DNA from: DASPKM01 sp035628135
GTDB lineage: Bacteria > Bacteroidota > Bacteroidia > Chitinophagales > Chitinophagaceae
Assembly (NCBI GenBank): GCA_035628135.1
Contig: DASPKM010000010.1
Location: forward strand, 1,054,001 to 1,118,000
Length of the DNA stretch: 64,000 nt
Reading direction: 5' to 3'
The position numbers and the translations under genes are program-made. Position 1 is the first letter of the stretch. Every line of letters begins with the position of its first letter. Positions 23,797 through 32,287 of the stretch are shown in pieces. The notes beneath the pieces were generated by a model. It was given only the letters and a program-made list of their open reading frames with translations. It was not told the origin of the DNA and ran no database searches.

Positions 23797-25034
23797 CGTA
23801 TCCGCTCGAATTTTGTAAGGTCGGCCGCCACCTTCCTGTGTCTGTTCAATTCGTATTGATAAATTATATTGCCCACTTCTTTAAAAAAGGGATATCCTAT
23901 TTCCTCGTATTCATATTTGTTATCGTTCAGTATGCCATCCCTGTTTACATAAATCACACCGGTGAGCATGAACTCTACCTTGTTCTTAAAATCCACGATG
24001 TAGGCCGCATCTGTAAGAAAACCATACGACCATCCCGTTTTATTGAACACGCGGATGTGCGGCGGAACCGTCCTCCCCGATTTAAACAAAAAGAACTTGG
24101 TATAACTATCGAAATATTCACTGGTATCGTAAGTAGGAAACCGGCTCTCCGAAGGATAAGCCGACATATAATGATAGAGGAACTTATAATCATCATCCTT
24201 CAACTTAAACCTTTTTTTTGCAGGCACCGATTCAGGGAACAATACCGATTGCAGGATCTGCTGCTGGTCCTCCAACGGAAAATTATTGTGGGTTGTAAAA
24301 TCCATGGGCGACTGAATGAGCTGATCGTTGCGATTATAATGCGCCCTGCCCACCAATAATTTCCTGCTGGTATCAAAAACGGCCCGACTATAGGCCGGTG
24401 CCTGGGCATATATCAATTGATCGCCGTTCATGAACCGTATGGCATTGGTGTGCCGGTTCTGCTCTTCGGTCATGCGCACGAAGCGCCGCGTGATGCGCGT
24501 ATCGCGATAACCTTTCTGCCACAATTTTCTATTGATGGTTTCCTGCCCGATAAACTCGTACAACCTGTTGTACGCATCATTATCGCTTACTAAAAATATT
24601 TTTCGAATGTATTGCGCAATGGAGGGTAGGCCATTGGCAGCGCTGGTATCCTTCCAAACCCTGGATTGTGCTTCGAAGCTGCTGTCGGTAAGCATGGGTG
24701 TATGCTTGTCGACGCCTTTGATGTTCAGTTCATTCAATTTTTCCAACGCCAAAAAGGCCAAAGGCATTTTAACGGTGGAAGCAGGATTGAAATACCGGTG
24801 CTTGTTTACGTGGAGGTAATAATTCTTGAAATGCGGCCGGCCGCTGATGCTCCTGTCTATTTGCGTATAAATGAGCTGGTATTGAAAACTATCGGGCTGG
24901 TCCAATACCTGTTTCAGGAATGGAGAGGCGTGCTGGCGCAGCAATTGGTCCAACCAGGGATCGGTTTTTTCCTGCGCCCGGGGCAATAACGAGGGCAACA
25001 GCAAAATGGCCAGTGTATAAAATTTACGCCACAT
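23793..25034 (-). CDS. Serine hydrolase, class A beta-lactamase / PBP-like
   Basis: 413 residues with a signal peptide. The SxxK motif is S86-T-V-K89 in 'FNPASTVKMPLAF', and the SDN-like motif is in 'FLVSDNDAYNRLYEF'; a KTG-like region is visible as 'FNKTGWSYGFLTDAAY' (about residues 340-355). The fold is that of class A beta-lactamases, but length and divergence suggest a general serine hydrolase of the envelope rather than a true antibiotic-degrading enzyme. Its stop overlaps the GH9 start (23793-23796), so the two are translationally coupled, and a link to polysaccharide or cell-wall processing is reasonable inference. Confidence 0.86.
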   Translation of the reverse strand: MWRKFYTLAILLLPSLLPRAQEKTDPWLDQLLRQHASPFLKQVLDQPDSFQYQLIYTQIDRSISGRPHFKNYYLHVNKHRYFNPASTVKMPLAFLALEKLNELNIKGVDKHTPMLTDSSFEAQSRVWKDTSAANGLPSIAQYIRKIFLVSDNDAYNRLYEFIGQETINRKLWQKGYRDTRITRRFVRMTEEQNRHTNAIRFMNGDQLIYAQAPAYSRAVFDTSRKLLVGRAHYNRNDQLIQSPMDFTTHNNFPLEDQQQILQSVLFPESVPAKKRFKLKDDDYKFLYHYMSAYPSESRFPTYDTSEYFDSYTKFFLFKSGRTVPPHIRVFNKTGWSYGFLTDAAYIVDFKNKVEFMLTGVIYVNRDGILNDNKYEYEEIGYPFFKEVGNIIYQYELNRHRKVAADLTKFERIR

Positions 25035-25058
25035 CGGTAACCAAGATAATTAATCTCA

Positions 25059-25066
25059 TAATTTTG
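25059..25066 (+). promoter_or_regulatory. -7 promoter element for the FAH gene
   Basis: TAATTTTG matches the Bacteroidota -7 consensus exactly, 29 bases before the ATG at 25095 in a divergent spacer. No clear -33 element at the expected distance. Confidence 0.45.
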
Positions 25067-25094
25067 ACCGCATTTTATTAAGTAAACCAACTAC

Positions 25095-26111
25095 ATGAAA
25101 TTTCTTTCATACCTGCGCGAAGGAAATGAGCAACTGGCCATTTTGATAGACGACCTCGTGTTCGACCTGGACGTATTGCATCCTGAATTGCCCAACAGTA
25201 TGGGCGTTATGCTCAACTATTGGGATTCGTTCACAGAAGCGGTGCAACAGGGCGAGGCCGCGATCCGCTCCGGACGCATCAGCAAAAGCCAGGGCATACC
25301 GCTGAACCAGTTGCAATTGTTATCGCCCGTTCCCTTCCCTCCATCCTGCAGGGACGGTTATGCGTTCAGGCAGCACGTCGCCGCGGCCAGGCGTAACCGA
25401 AAAGTGGATATGATACCGGAGTTCGACCAATATCCCATATTTTATTTTACCAATCACCATAGCGTACAGGGCCCGGGCCTGGTGCGCTGCATGCCCGACC
25501 ATTTTGAAAAACTGGACTTCGAATTGGAATGCGCCATTGTTATTTGTAAACACGGGCGCAACATCAGGGCCGAAGATGCAGATGAATATATCGGGGGACT
25601 GATGATCATGAACGACTTCAGCGCACGCCGCCTGCAAATGGAAGAAATGCTGCTGAACTTAGGCCCCGCAAAAGGAAAGGATTTCGCCACTGCCGTAGGC
25701 CCGGTGTTGGTAACGCCACACGAACTGGAGAGCTATGAAATTCCGCCGAAAGAAGGGCACGTGGGCAAAAACTGGAACCTGCGCATGCAGTGCTTTGTAA
25801 ATGGGCAACAAGTAAGCGATGGGAATCTGGGTGATATGGATTGGACCTTTGCAGAAATTATCGAGCGGGCGTCGTACGGTGTAGACCTGCATCCCGGCGA
25901 CATCATCGGCAGCGGTACCGTGGGCACGGGTTGCTTCCTGGAATTGAATGGAACGGGCAAGCTCAACGATCCCAATTATCCCGAGCAATGGTTGCAGGAG
26001 GGGGATGTGGTGGAGTTGGAAATAGAACAACTGGGCCGCCTCACGAATACCATCGTGCGCGAAGAAGACGATTTTTCGATATTGGCGAAAAAGAAAAGCG
26101 CACTAAAATAA
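25095..26111 (+). CDS. Fumarylacetoacetate hydrolase family protein
   Basis: 338 residues. An N-terminal cap domain (about 1-75) is followed by the FAH fold: 'GYAFRQHVAAARRNR', 'FYFTNHHSVQGPG', then metal ligands expected in 'FELECAIVICKHGRNI' and 'GGLMIMNDFSARRLQ', and 'LHPGDIIGSGTVGTGCFLELNG' near the end. Members cleave fumarylacetoacetate in tyrosine degradation or act on related oxo-acids. It is followed six bases later by a flavin reductase-like gene; this pair is often met near homogentisate degradation genes, but none is in the window, so tyrosine catabolism is inference. Confidence 0.9.
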   Translation: MKFLSYLREGNEQLAILIDDLVFDLDVLHPELPNSMGVMLNYWDSFTEAVQQGEAAIRSGRISKSQGIPLNQLQLLSPVPFPPSCRDGYAFRQHVAAARRNRKVDMIPEFDQYPIFYFTNHHSVQGPGLVRCMPDHFEKLDFELECAIVICKHGRNIRAEDADEYIGGLMIMNDFSARRLQMEEMLLNLGPAKGKDFATAVGPVLVTPHELESYEIPPKEGHVGKNWNLRMQCFVNGQQVSDGNLGDMDWTFAEIIERASYGVDLHPGDIIGSGTVGTGCFLELNGTGKLNDPNYPEQWLQEGDVVELEIEQLGRLTNTIVREEDDFSILAKKKSALK

Positions 26112-26117
26112 GCCCGC

Positions 26118-27002
26118 ATGTTATCCATCACGCTAAAAGACCTAACTACGCCCGAACGACAGAATTACCTGCAACATGCCATTGCGCCAAGACCTATATG
26201 CTTTGCCAGCACGATAGATAAGGAAGGCCAGGTGAACCTTAGCCCTTTCAGCTTCTTCAACCTGTTTTCTTCCGACCCGCCTGTAATAATTTTTTCTCCT
26301 TCGCGGCGGGTGCGAGATAATACCACCAAGCATTCCTTACAGAATGTTTTAGAAGTGCCCGAAGTCGTGGTGAACATTGTTGACTACGACATGGTGCAAC
26401 AGGCCAGCCTTACAAGTTGTGAATTTCCCAAAGGCGTAAATGAATTTGTTAAAGCAGGATTCACTCCCGAGCCGGCCACTGTGGTAAAGCCACCGATGGT
26501 AAAGGAAAGCAAGGTAAAGCTGGAATGCAAGGTGCTGGAAGTAAAACCGCTGGGAATGGCAGGAGGGGCCGGCAACCTGGTAATATGCGAAGTGCTGGTA
26601 ATGCACATCGATGAAAATATTTTGACCGAAAAGAAAATGATCGACCAGCGCAAATTGCACCATGTTGCCCGCCTCGGCGGCGATTGGTACTGCAAGGTGG
26701 ATGAATCCAATCTTTTTATCGTAGAAAAACCAAATGTAAAACTGGGAATAGGTGTAGATGCATTGCCCATGCACATCCGCAACAGCCGCATTCTTACCGG
26801 CAATAACCTGGGACAATTGGGCAATGCGCATGAAATGCCCGTGATAGATGCTTCCTTCAACGATGATCATGTAAAGAACATTGTGCAGTATTACAGCATT
26901 AACCCCGAAGAAATGGAGAGGGAACTGCACACCTACGCAAAAAAATTATTGGACGAAGGAAGAACAAAGGAGGCATGGCAGGTGCTGCTGAACATGGAGT
27001 GA
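26118..27002 (+). CDS. Flavin reductase-like (FMN-binding split barrel) protein
   Basis: 294 residues. The flavin-binding part is near residues 20-170: 'RPICFASTIDKEGQVNLSPFSFFN', 'PPVIIFSPSRR' and 'VPEVVVNIVDYDMVQQASLTS', characteristic of the FMN-binding split barrel of flavin reductases. A C-terminal helical extension (about 220-294) ends in 'EWARGT'-free, Lys/Glu-rich sequence and is common in the Bacteroidota version of the family. It would reduce FMN/FAD for a partner monooxygenase, or bind flavin as a cofactor. Its start is six bases after the FAH stop, so they form an operon. Confidence 0.88.
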   Translation: MLSITLKDLTTPERQNYLQHAIAPRPICFASTIDKEGQVNLSPFSFFNLFSSDPPVIIFSPSRRVRDNTTKHSLQNVLEVPEVVVNIVDYDMVQQASLTSCEFPKGVNEFVKAGFTPEPATVVKPPMVKESKVKLECKVLEVKPLGMAGGAGNLVICEVLVMHIDENILTEKKMIDQRKLHHVARLGGDWYCKVDESNLFIVEKPNVKLGIGVDALPMHIRNSRILTGNNLGQLGNAHEMPVIDASFNDDHVKNIVQYYSINPEEMERELHTYAKKLLDEGRTKEAWQVLLNME

Positions 27003-27008
27003 TGCAGA

Positions 27009-28472
27009 TTATTTGCTGCGCGCTTCCACCATGTACAGCGCATAGTTGGCAATGGCTCTCGCTTGGTGCAGTTGTATATACGGTATGGTAACGGTTCCGC
27101 CCGCGGTGTATAACTTAACCGTTGCCAATCGTCTTCCTTCCTGGTAAATGGATTGTTGCACGGCAACGGACTGTATCATATCCCATCGCAATACCAATTC
27201 TTCCCTTCCTAGCGCGCCGCGTTTTATCTGCAAGGCACGATGGTCCGTCCACAACCTGAACTTTTTTTGAAACAACCAGGCAGATATGCCGGACCATATT
27301 ATCCATACTGATAACCACAATACATTCCATCCAAAATAAAAAAACAAGCCGGCGCCTATTATAGCAGCGGGCAACAAGCCGCTTAATAACATCCTTCTTC
27401 CGATGAATGCGTTGTGAATGCGTAAAGCCGTGAGCGTGCCTGTTGGCAATAAAGGATGATATTGCTGCAGCAGCACGGGGATCATATCATCGTTGGTAAT
27501 GGGCACTTTCACGCGCATTTTTTCATTCACTTCGTCGGAACCGATGGCGTGAAAATGCAGGAGGAACAACCCCATTTGCTTACGTATCCAGTTTGCTCTC
27601 CACGAAATGAACTGGATCTTTTTAAAAGGAACCAGCTTCTCCTGGATGTTTACAAGGCCGGAATGAATGCTGTATCCCTTGCGCGAACTGCTGATGGTGA
27701 AATTAAAATAGCGGAACACGATACGAGCCGTCGAGATGATCACCGATACCATCAACGCCAGGATAATGCCCGATAACAGTACGGCGCCCTTTGAATCACC
27801 GAACTGGTACACCCAACTGATGAAGCGCATGTATTCAAGGTTGAAAATGTCTTTCAGTTGTTCAAATGCGGAAACGAAAAAGGCCAGCATCAGCACAAAA
27901 GCTTCCAGGTGATTGGCAGAAATGCTTAGTCTGACAAGATCCGCTCCACTGAGGCGGATGATCACGTCTTCCTGCACTGGTATAAGTTCTTCGGACGATG
28001 ATTGCGGTTTTGTATCGAGTATGAATCTTTTAAAGCCTTCTGCTTCGGCCTTGTTGATGGCATCGATCTTTACTTCGATCGATTCCGATCCGGCGGAATC
28101 GAAAGAAACCCTTGAAGCGTTCAACAAGGAATGCAGCCAGGTTTGTTCGATGTGCACCGCCTGTATCTTGTCGAGCGGCAGCGAAATGGTGTTTTTGGTA
28201 ATGAATCCTTTCTTAATAATGAGATCATCGCCCTGAATGAAAAAGCGGAAGTATAAAAATTCCAGCACCGAGCCGAGCAGAGAGATCACGGAAAGCCCTA
28301 CGATCATGGCTTCCAACACATCGAAGCGGTTGGCCTTGTTCTTGAAAATGTAATACAATAACAGCGGCCAGAATATCCTTAATATGCGCAGCAGCATCTT
28401 GTATAGGATAATGAACAAGGCTGCCCACGATTGGCGTTGTGGAACCGACCAGTCAACGTGCTGCCTCTTCAT
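27009..28472 (-). CDS. Bacterial PH domain (bPH2, YdbT-like) membrane protein
   Basis: 487 residues. Several hydrophobic segments alternate with three PH-like domains: 'IIKKGFITKNTISLPLDKIQAVHIEQTWL' near residue 80, 'YSIHSGLVNIQEKLVPFKKIQFISW' near 270 and 'LQIKRGALGREELVLRWDMIQSVAV' near 425. This matches the YdbT family, which always pairs with a shorter YdbS-like protein. The partner is present: its gene overlaps the 5' end by 20 bases. In Bacillus the pair is linked to envelope stress and protection against antimicrobial peptides; the role here is inferred. Confidence 0.88.
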   Translation of the reverse strand: MKRQHVDWSVPQRQSWAALFIILYKMLLRILRIFWPLLLYYIFKNKANRFDVLEAMIVGLSVISLLGSVLEFLYFRFFIQGDDLIIKKGFITKNTISLPLDKIQAVHIEQTWLHSLLNASRVSFDSAGSESIEVKIDAINKAEAEGFKRFILDTKPQSSSEELIPVQEDVIIRLSGADLVRLSISANHLEAFVLMLAFFVSAFEQLKDIFNLEYMRFISWVYQFGDSKGAVLLSGIILALMVSVIISTARIVFRYFNFTISSSRKGYSIHSGLVNIQEKLVPFKKIQFISWRANWIRKQMGLFLLHFHAIGSDEVNEKMRVKVPITNDDMIPVLLQQYHPLLPTGTLTALRIHNAFIGRRMLLSGLLPAAIIGAGLFFYFGWNVLWLSVWIIWSGISAWLFQKKFRLWTDHRALQIKRGALGREELVLRWDMIQSVAVQQSIYQEGRRLATVKLYTAGGTVTIPYIQLHQARAIANYALYMVEARSK

Positions 28473-28983
28473 CGCTTCTTACTTTTTGCATAATGAATTC
28501 GCGGATGGATGCTGCGGTTGCTTCTGTAAGGCCGGGTATCCTTAGGTCTGATCCTTCGCTGCCCGCGGTGTACAATGAAATGGAAGCCAGTCCATACCTT
28601 CTTTCCAGCGGGCCTGCGTGTACACTGCAGTGTTGTATGCGGTTGAACGGGCACACCTGCAACCGCCGTATGATGAAACCGGTGCGGTACAGCGCATCCT
28701 TTTCGCGCAGCGCATAAGCCTTGCGCTTAAAAGATTGCCGGACGATGTAATAATAAAGAACAGTTATGAGCAGCCATGCGCCCGATGCCAACCCGATGAT
28801 GAGATTTGATTGGAGGGACTTTATAAAAAAAATGGCTGATCCGCCTGCGATCAACAAAACGATCGCGGTGATCAGCCATTCCAGTTGCAGTACTTTCCAA
28901 TAGGAGCGCTCGATGGGCTGAAGGTTTATTGCTTCAGCTTGCGGTAACAGGGCCGTGTCGATGGATGGATTGTTGAATTCCAT
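28453..28983 (-). CDS. Bacterial PH domain (YdbS-like) membrane protein
   Basis: 176 residues. Two membrane helices (about 34-55 and 62-82) are followed by one PH domain: 'LYRTGFIIRRLQVCPFNRIQHCSVHAGPLERRYGLASISLYTAG'. It starts the two-gene unit with the YdbT-like gene (20-base overlap), which suggests translational coupling and a complex in the inner membrane. Functional knowledge is only by analogy to the Bacillus YdbS/YdbT pair. Confidence 0.86.
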   Translation of the reverse strand: MEFNNPSIDTALLPQAEAINLQPIERSYWKVLQLEWLITAIVLLIAGGSAIFFIKSLQSNLIIGLASGAWLLITVLYYYIVRQSFKRKAYALREKDALYRTGFIIRRLQVCPFNRIQHCSVHAGPLERRYGLASISLYTAGSEGSDLRIPGLTEATAASIREFIMQKVRSDEEAAR

Positions 28984-29001
28984 CCGATAAAATTAAACAC
29001 A

Positions 29002-29694
29002 TTAGCGGCTGCCAAAAACTTTCTTCAGTATTTCAGTAGTCCTGGCTCTTGGGTTAGCGCGGATATTGGCCTCTTCTTTGGCAATCTGGTCAAACAGAGC
29101 GTCCACGGCCTTCTCGGTTACATAACCCGGAAGATCAGGGTTGAGCTTGTTAAACGTGGTGGGCAGCCTGTTGTATGCATTGATGATATCGGAATAATGG
29201 CGGGTAGCTTCCAACTTGTCGAGCGACCGCTGAATGATCGGCGAAAATGCCGCGGTAAGCTTAGCGGTGGTCTTTTCGCGGAAATACCTGGTGGCTGCGT
29301 CTTCCTCGCCCCGGATAATGTTCCATGCATCCTGTATGGTCATTTCGCGGATGGCATCGGTAAATATGGGGGTTGCATAACCTACGGCATCTTCGGCCGC
29401 GCGGTTGATTTGCATGATGGCCTTGTCTACTGTACGGCCCATGCCCAGGTCGCGCATTACGTTTTCTATCTTTCTTGCATCGGGAGGCAGGAACAACTTA
29501 TAAGCCTGGTTTCCAAAGAAACCATCTTCTTTGTTCAGGAAGCTGATGCCCGTACTAACGCCCTTGTTCAGGGCCTGCCGGATACCTTGTACGGCCTCCT
29601 GCTCAGTTACAGGCCCTGAGGTACCCAGGTTACCAAGGCTGGCACATCCTGCTAAAAAACTTACGGCCAGGAAAAGAGTAAAAAGATTTTTCAT
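29002..29694 (-). CDS. DUF4197 domain lipoprotein
   Basis: 230 residues with a signal peptide and lipobox 'FLAGC' (Cys near residue 17). The mature part is helical and matches DUF4197: 'AVQGIRQALNKGVSTGISFLNKEDGFFGNQAYKLFLPPDA', 'DKAIMQINRAAEDAVGYATPIF', 'AATRYFREKTTAKLTAAFSPII' and 'YVTEKAVDALFDQIAKEEANIR'. Function unknown; periplasmic lipoprotein. It lies 18 bases upstream of the YdbS-like start on the same strand, but the gene order does not show a functional link. Confidence 0.88.
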   Translation of the reverse strand: MKNLFTLFLAVSFLAGCASLGNLGTSGPVTEQEAVQGIRQALNKGVSTGISFLNKEDGFFGNQAYKLFLPPDARKIENVMRDLGMGRTVDKAIMQINRAAEDAVGYATPIFTDAIREMTIQDAWNIIRGEEDAATRYFREKTTAKLTAAFSPIIQRSLDKLEATRHYSDIINAYNRLPTTFNKLNPDLPGYVTEKAVDALFDQIAKEEANIRANPRARTTEILKKVFGSR

Positions 29695-29873
29695 AAAGTA
29701 TGCTGTTTACAGCACCTGACTCCAAAATCAGGCCACGGCATGCCAAATTTGTCAAGGAAACCATAATTCTCCCCGGACGCATTGTCGGATAGACCGGTCA
29801 AGACCGTATGTCAGCGATCCGGTCCGGCCCAATTTAATCGTTTGCCGATCGGCTAATTGGGTGGTGGGCTCAT

Positions 29874-29881
29874 TATCTTTG
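29874..29881 (+). promoter_or_regulatory. -7 promoter element for lysS
   Basis: TATCTTTG matches TAnnTTTG, 25 bases before the lysS ATG. The spacer upstream carries the inverted repeat CCGGAC (29773-29778) / GTCCGG (29822-29827) with a GACCGGTC palindrome between, so a structured leader or operator is possible. Confidence 0.5.
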
Positions 29882-29906
29882 CAGCACTTTTCTAAAAGCA
29901 CAGTAC

Positions 29907-31472
29907 ATGAATTTGCCACATTTATCAGAGCAGGAGATCATCAGGCGTGAGAAATTGAAGGAGTTGCAGCAACTTGGCATCGACCCATACCCTGCCGCGT
30001 TGTATCCAGTCAACACATCATCGGCATATATAAAAGAGCATTTCAAAGGCGAAGAAAATAAATCTGATTTTGAAAATGTTTGCGTCGCTGGCCGCATCAT
30101 GAGCATACGCGACATGGGCAAGGCCAGCTTTGCCGTATTGCAGGACAGCGCCGGCAAAATACAAGCGTACGTAAGACGCGATGATATTTGCGTGGGTGAA
30201 GACAAGACCCTGTACGATAAAGTATGGAAGCACCTGTTGGACATCGGCGATATCATCGGCATAAAGGGATTTGTTTTTAGAACTAAGACCGGCGAAACTT
30301 CCGTGCACGTGCGCGAACTGACCCTTTTATCGAAATCGCTTCACCCATTGCCCATCGTCAAAGAAAAAGAAGGCGAGGTGTACGACGCGGTTACCGACCC
30401 CGAGTTCAAATACCGCCAGCGCTATGCAGACCTGGTGATCAATCCACAGGTGAAGGAAACGTTTGTAAAGCGTACGAAGCTGGTGAATGCCATCCGCGAG
30501 TTCCTGAATGGTAAGGGCGCGCTGGAAGTGGACACTCCCGTGCTGCAAGCCATTCCCGGTGGCGCAGCGGCCAGGCCTTTCGTTACACATCACAATACGC
30601 TGGACATTCCCTTCTACCTGCGCATAGCCAACGAGCTCTACCTCAAACGCCTGATCGTTGGCGGCTTCGATTGGGTATACGAGTTCAGCCGCAACTTCCG
30701 CAACGAAGGCATGGACCGCACCCACAACCCTGAGTTTACCGTGCTGGAATTTTATGTGGCGTACAAAGATTATTTGTGGATGATGGAAATTACCGAGCAA
30801 TTGCTGGAGCACGCTGCCCATGCTGTAAATGGCACCACCGTGGTAACAGTAAACGGCAAAGACATTGATTTTAAAGCCCCTTACCGGCGCATAAGCATGT
30901 ACGATGCCATTAAGGAACATACGGGTACCGACATCAGCAACATGAATGAAGAACAGTTGAGAGATGTATGCCGGGAGCTGCGGATTCATGTCGATAATAC
31001 CATGGGCAAGGGCAAGCTGGTAGATGAGATATTCAGTGAAGCGTGCGAGCATCACTTTGTGCAGCCGACATTTATCATTGATTATCCCGTTGAAATGAGC
31101 CCGCTTACCAAGAAGCATCGCAGCAAACCGGGGCTGGTGGAACGTTTTGAGCTGATGGTGAATGGCAAGGAGATTGCCAATGCCTATTCCGAACTGAACG
31201 ATCCCATCGACCAGCGGGAGCGGTTCGAGGAGCAGTTAAAGCTGATGCAGCGCGGCGACGATGAGGCCATGTACATCGATTATGATTTTTTGCGTGCGTT
31301 GGAATACGGCATGCCGCCAACTTCGGGCATTGGGTTTGGCATTGACAGGTTGTGCATGCTGCTGACCAATCAACCTTCTATACAGGATGTATTATTGTTT
31401 CCGCAGATGCGGCCGGAGAAGCCGTTGCAGGAGCCCGAGACTACGGGTGAGGGCAAGGAGAAAGCGAAGTAA
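29907..31472 (+). CDS. lysS: Lysyl-tRNA synthetase, class II
   Basis: 521 residues. The N-terminal OB-fold anticodon-binding domain (about residues 50-165: 'VCVAGRIMSIRDMGKASFAVLQD') is followed by the class II catalytic core. Motif 2 is 'FRNFRNEGMDRTHNPEFT' (about residue 265) and motif 3 is 'GIGFGIDRLCML'. It charges tRNA-Lys with ATP. A C-terminal extension after the core (PEKPLQEPETTGEGKEKAK) is short and charged. It converges on the next gene with three bases between stops, and marks the left border of an A+T-rich insertion (about 31473-32460). Confidence 0.96.
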   Translation: MNLPHLSEQEIIRREKLKELQQLGIDPYPAALYPVNTSSAYIKEHFKGEENKSDFENVCVAGRIMSIRDMGKASFAVLQDSAGKIQAYVRRDDICVGEDKTLYDKVWKHLLDIGDIIGIKGFVFRTKTGETSVHVRELTLLSKSLHPLPIVKEKEGEVYDAVTDPEFKYRQRYADLVINPQVKETFVKRTKLVNAIREFLNGKGALEVDTPVLQAIPGGAAARPFVTHHNTLDIPFYLRIANELYLKRLIVGGFDWVYEFSRNFRNEGMDRTHNPEFTVLEFYVAYKDYLWMMEITEQLLEHAAHAVNGTTVVTVNGKDIDFKAPYRRISMYDAIKEHTGTDISNMNEEQLRDVCRELRIHVDNTMGKGKLVDEIFSEACEHHFVQPTFIIDYPVEMSPLTKKHRSKPGLVERFELMVNGKEIANAYSELNDPIDQRERFEEQLKLMQRGDDEAMYIDYDFLRALEYGMPPTSGIGFGIDRLCMLLTNQPSIQDVLLFPQMRPEKPLQEPETTGEGKEKAK

Positions 31473-31475
31473 GAT

Positions 31476-32093
31476 TTAGACCCGATTAAAATTTTCATTA
31501 TATTTTCTTGGTAAAAAGTATCCCTTGATGCAATTGGGATTCCTGATGCAAAGTTGAATGTGATCTTTTTCGCGGAAGCCGGCATTGGGATATAATTCAT
31601 TTCCTTCCCAGAATACGCCGCGAACCGAGTCGAAAGGCGGCAGATCAAGCTTTACCCGCATTCTATGAAGATTTTCAATTACAGTGCCATCGAGCTTTCT
31701 GAGAAGCAAGTCTGTATTTGCACCTATATTGTGGTTTTGTGGAATAGCAGTGTTTGTCTGCTTGTAATGTTGCTCAACGAAATCATAGCTTTCTCTCAGT
31801 AAGCTGAGATTTGAGTAATCCAGCAGGTCCAGGCAAACACCCAGGCTGATGGCAGCCCCGATAACAGAAGGAATTAAGATGGGATTTTTAGACCTGGAAG
31901 GGTTGTTCTTCAGGAAAGAAGCATATTCGAAGGCGCGGCTGGGGCTGTTATCCCAAAAATAAATTCCATGTCCGAGCCAATCATATTCATTTGAACTTGC
32001 TTTAAGGTCTTCAATTCCTAGCAAAATTTTATGGGAAATTTTTTTATCACATCCATGAAATCCTAGGATAAGCCCTTGCTTAACTGAATACAT
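31476..32093 (-). CDS. ADP-ribosyltransferase-like protein of unknown function, candidate toxin
   Basis: 205 residues. The N-terminal block 'LGFHGCDKKISHKIL' followed by 'YDWLGHGIYFWDNSPSRAFEYA' resembles the first two motifs of PARP/DUF3990-like ADP-ribosyltransferases: the HG pair, then GxYFW with a following A/Y. A third conserved-looking block, 'REKDHIQLCIRNPNCIKGYF', sits near the C-terminus. I infer an NAD-dependent ADP-ribosyl transfer on an unknown target. Its ATG (32093) lies inside the 3' end of a 61-residue ORF, a 31-base overlap typical of toxin-antitoxin pairs. The gene is more A+T-rich than lysS and murA on its sides, suggesting transfer. No family name is certain. Confidence 0.7.
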   Translation of the reverse strand: MYSVKQGLILGFHGCDKKISHKILLGIEDLKASSNEYDWLGHGIYFWDNSPSRAFEYASFLKNNPSRSKNPILIPSVIGAAISLGVCLDLLDYSNLSLLRESYDFVEQHYKQTNTAIPQNHNIGANTDLLLRKLDGTVIENLHRMRVKLDLPPFDSVRGVFWEGNELYPNAGFREKDHIQLCIRNPNCIKGYFLPRKYNENFNRV

Positions 32094-32248
32094 ACATCCT
32101 CCATTCCCTTTCTTACTTTCCCCTTTTTTGTAAGAATGCCGATTTCATACAATATTTGTATTGAGGCTTTCTTATCACCCCTGCGTATAATGTCGTCCGA
32201 ATACTTCCGCATTAGTTCAATAAATTCTTGCCTTTCTTTGTCTGTCAT
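32063..32248 (-). CDS. Small 61-residue protein upstream of the ADP-ribosyltransferase-like gene, candidate antitoxin
   Basis: 61 residues: 'MTDKERQEFIELMRKYSDDI' start, then 'KKASIQILYEIGILTKKGKVRKG'. It looks like a small mostly helical, charged protein with no signal or membrane segment. Its 3' end overlaps the next gene by 31 bases, so translation is coupled. A minus-strand promoter with a good -7 box (TAAGTTTG at 32260-32253) lies five bases before the start, so the message would have almost no leader. Antitoxin or immunity function is inferred from gene order only; a DNA-binding domain is not evident. Confidence 0.6.
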   Translation of the reverse strand: MTDKERQEFIELMRKYSDDIIRRGDKKASIQILYEIGILTKKGKVRKGMEDVCIQLSKGLS

Positions 32249-32252
32249 ATCA

Positions 32253-32287
32253 CAAACTTAAAAAGCAAAGTGGGAGAGCAGAACAAA
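32253..32287 (-). promoter_or_regulatory. Promoter of the small ORF / ADP-ribosyltransferase-like pair
   Basis: Minus strand: TTTG at 32287-32284, 23 bases, then TAAGTTTG at 32260-32253, which fits the -7 consensus exactly. The spacing is slightly long. It gives the two-gene module its own transcription start right at the first ATG. Confidence 0.5.
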
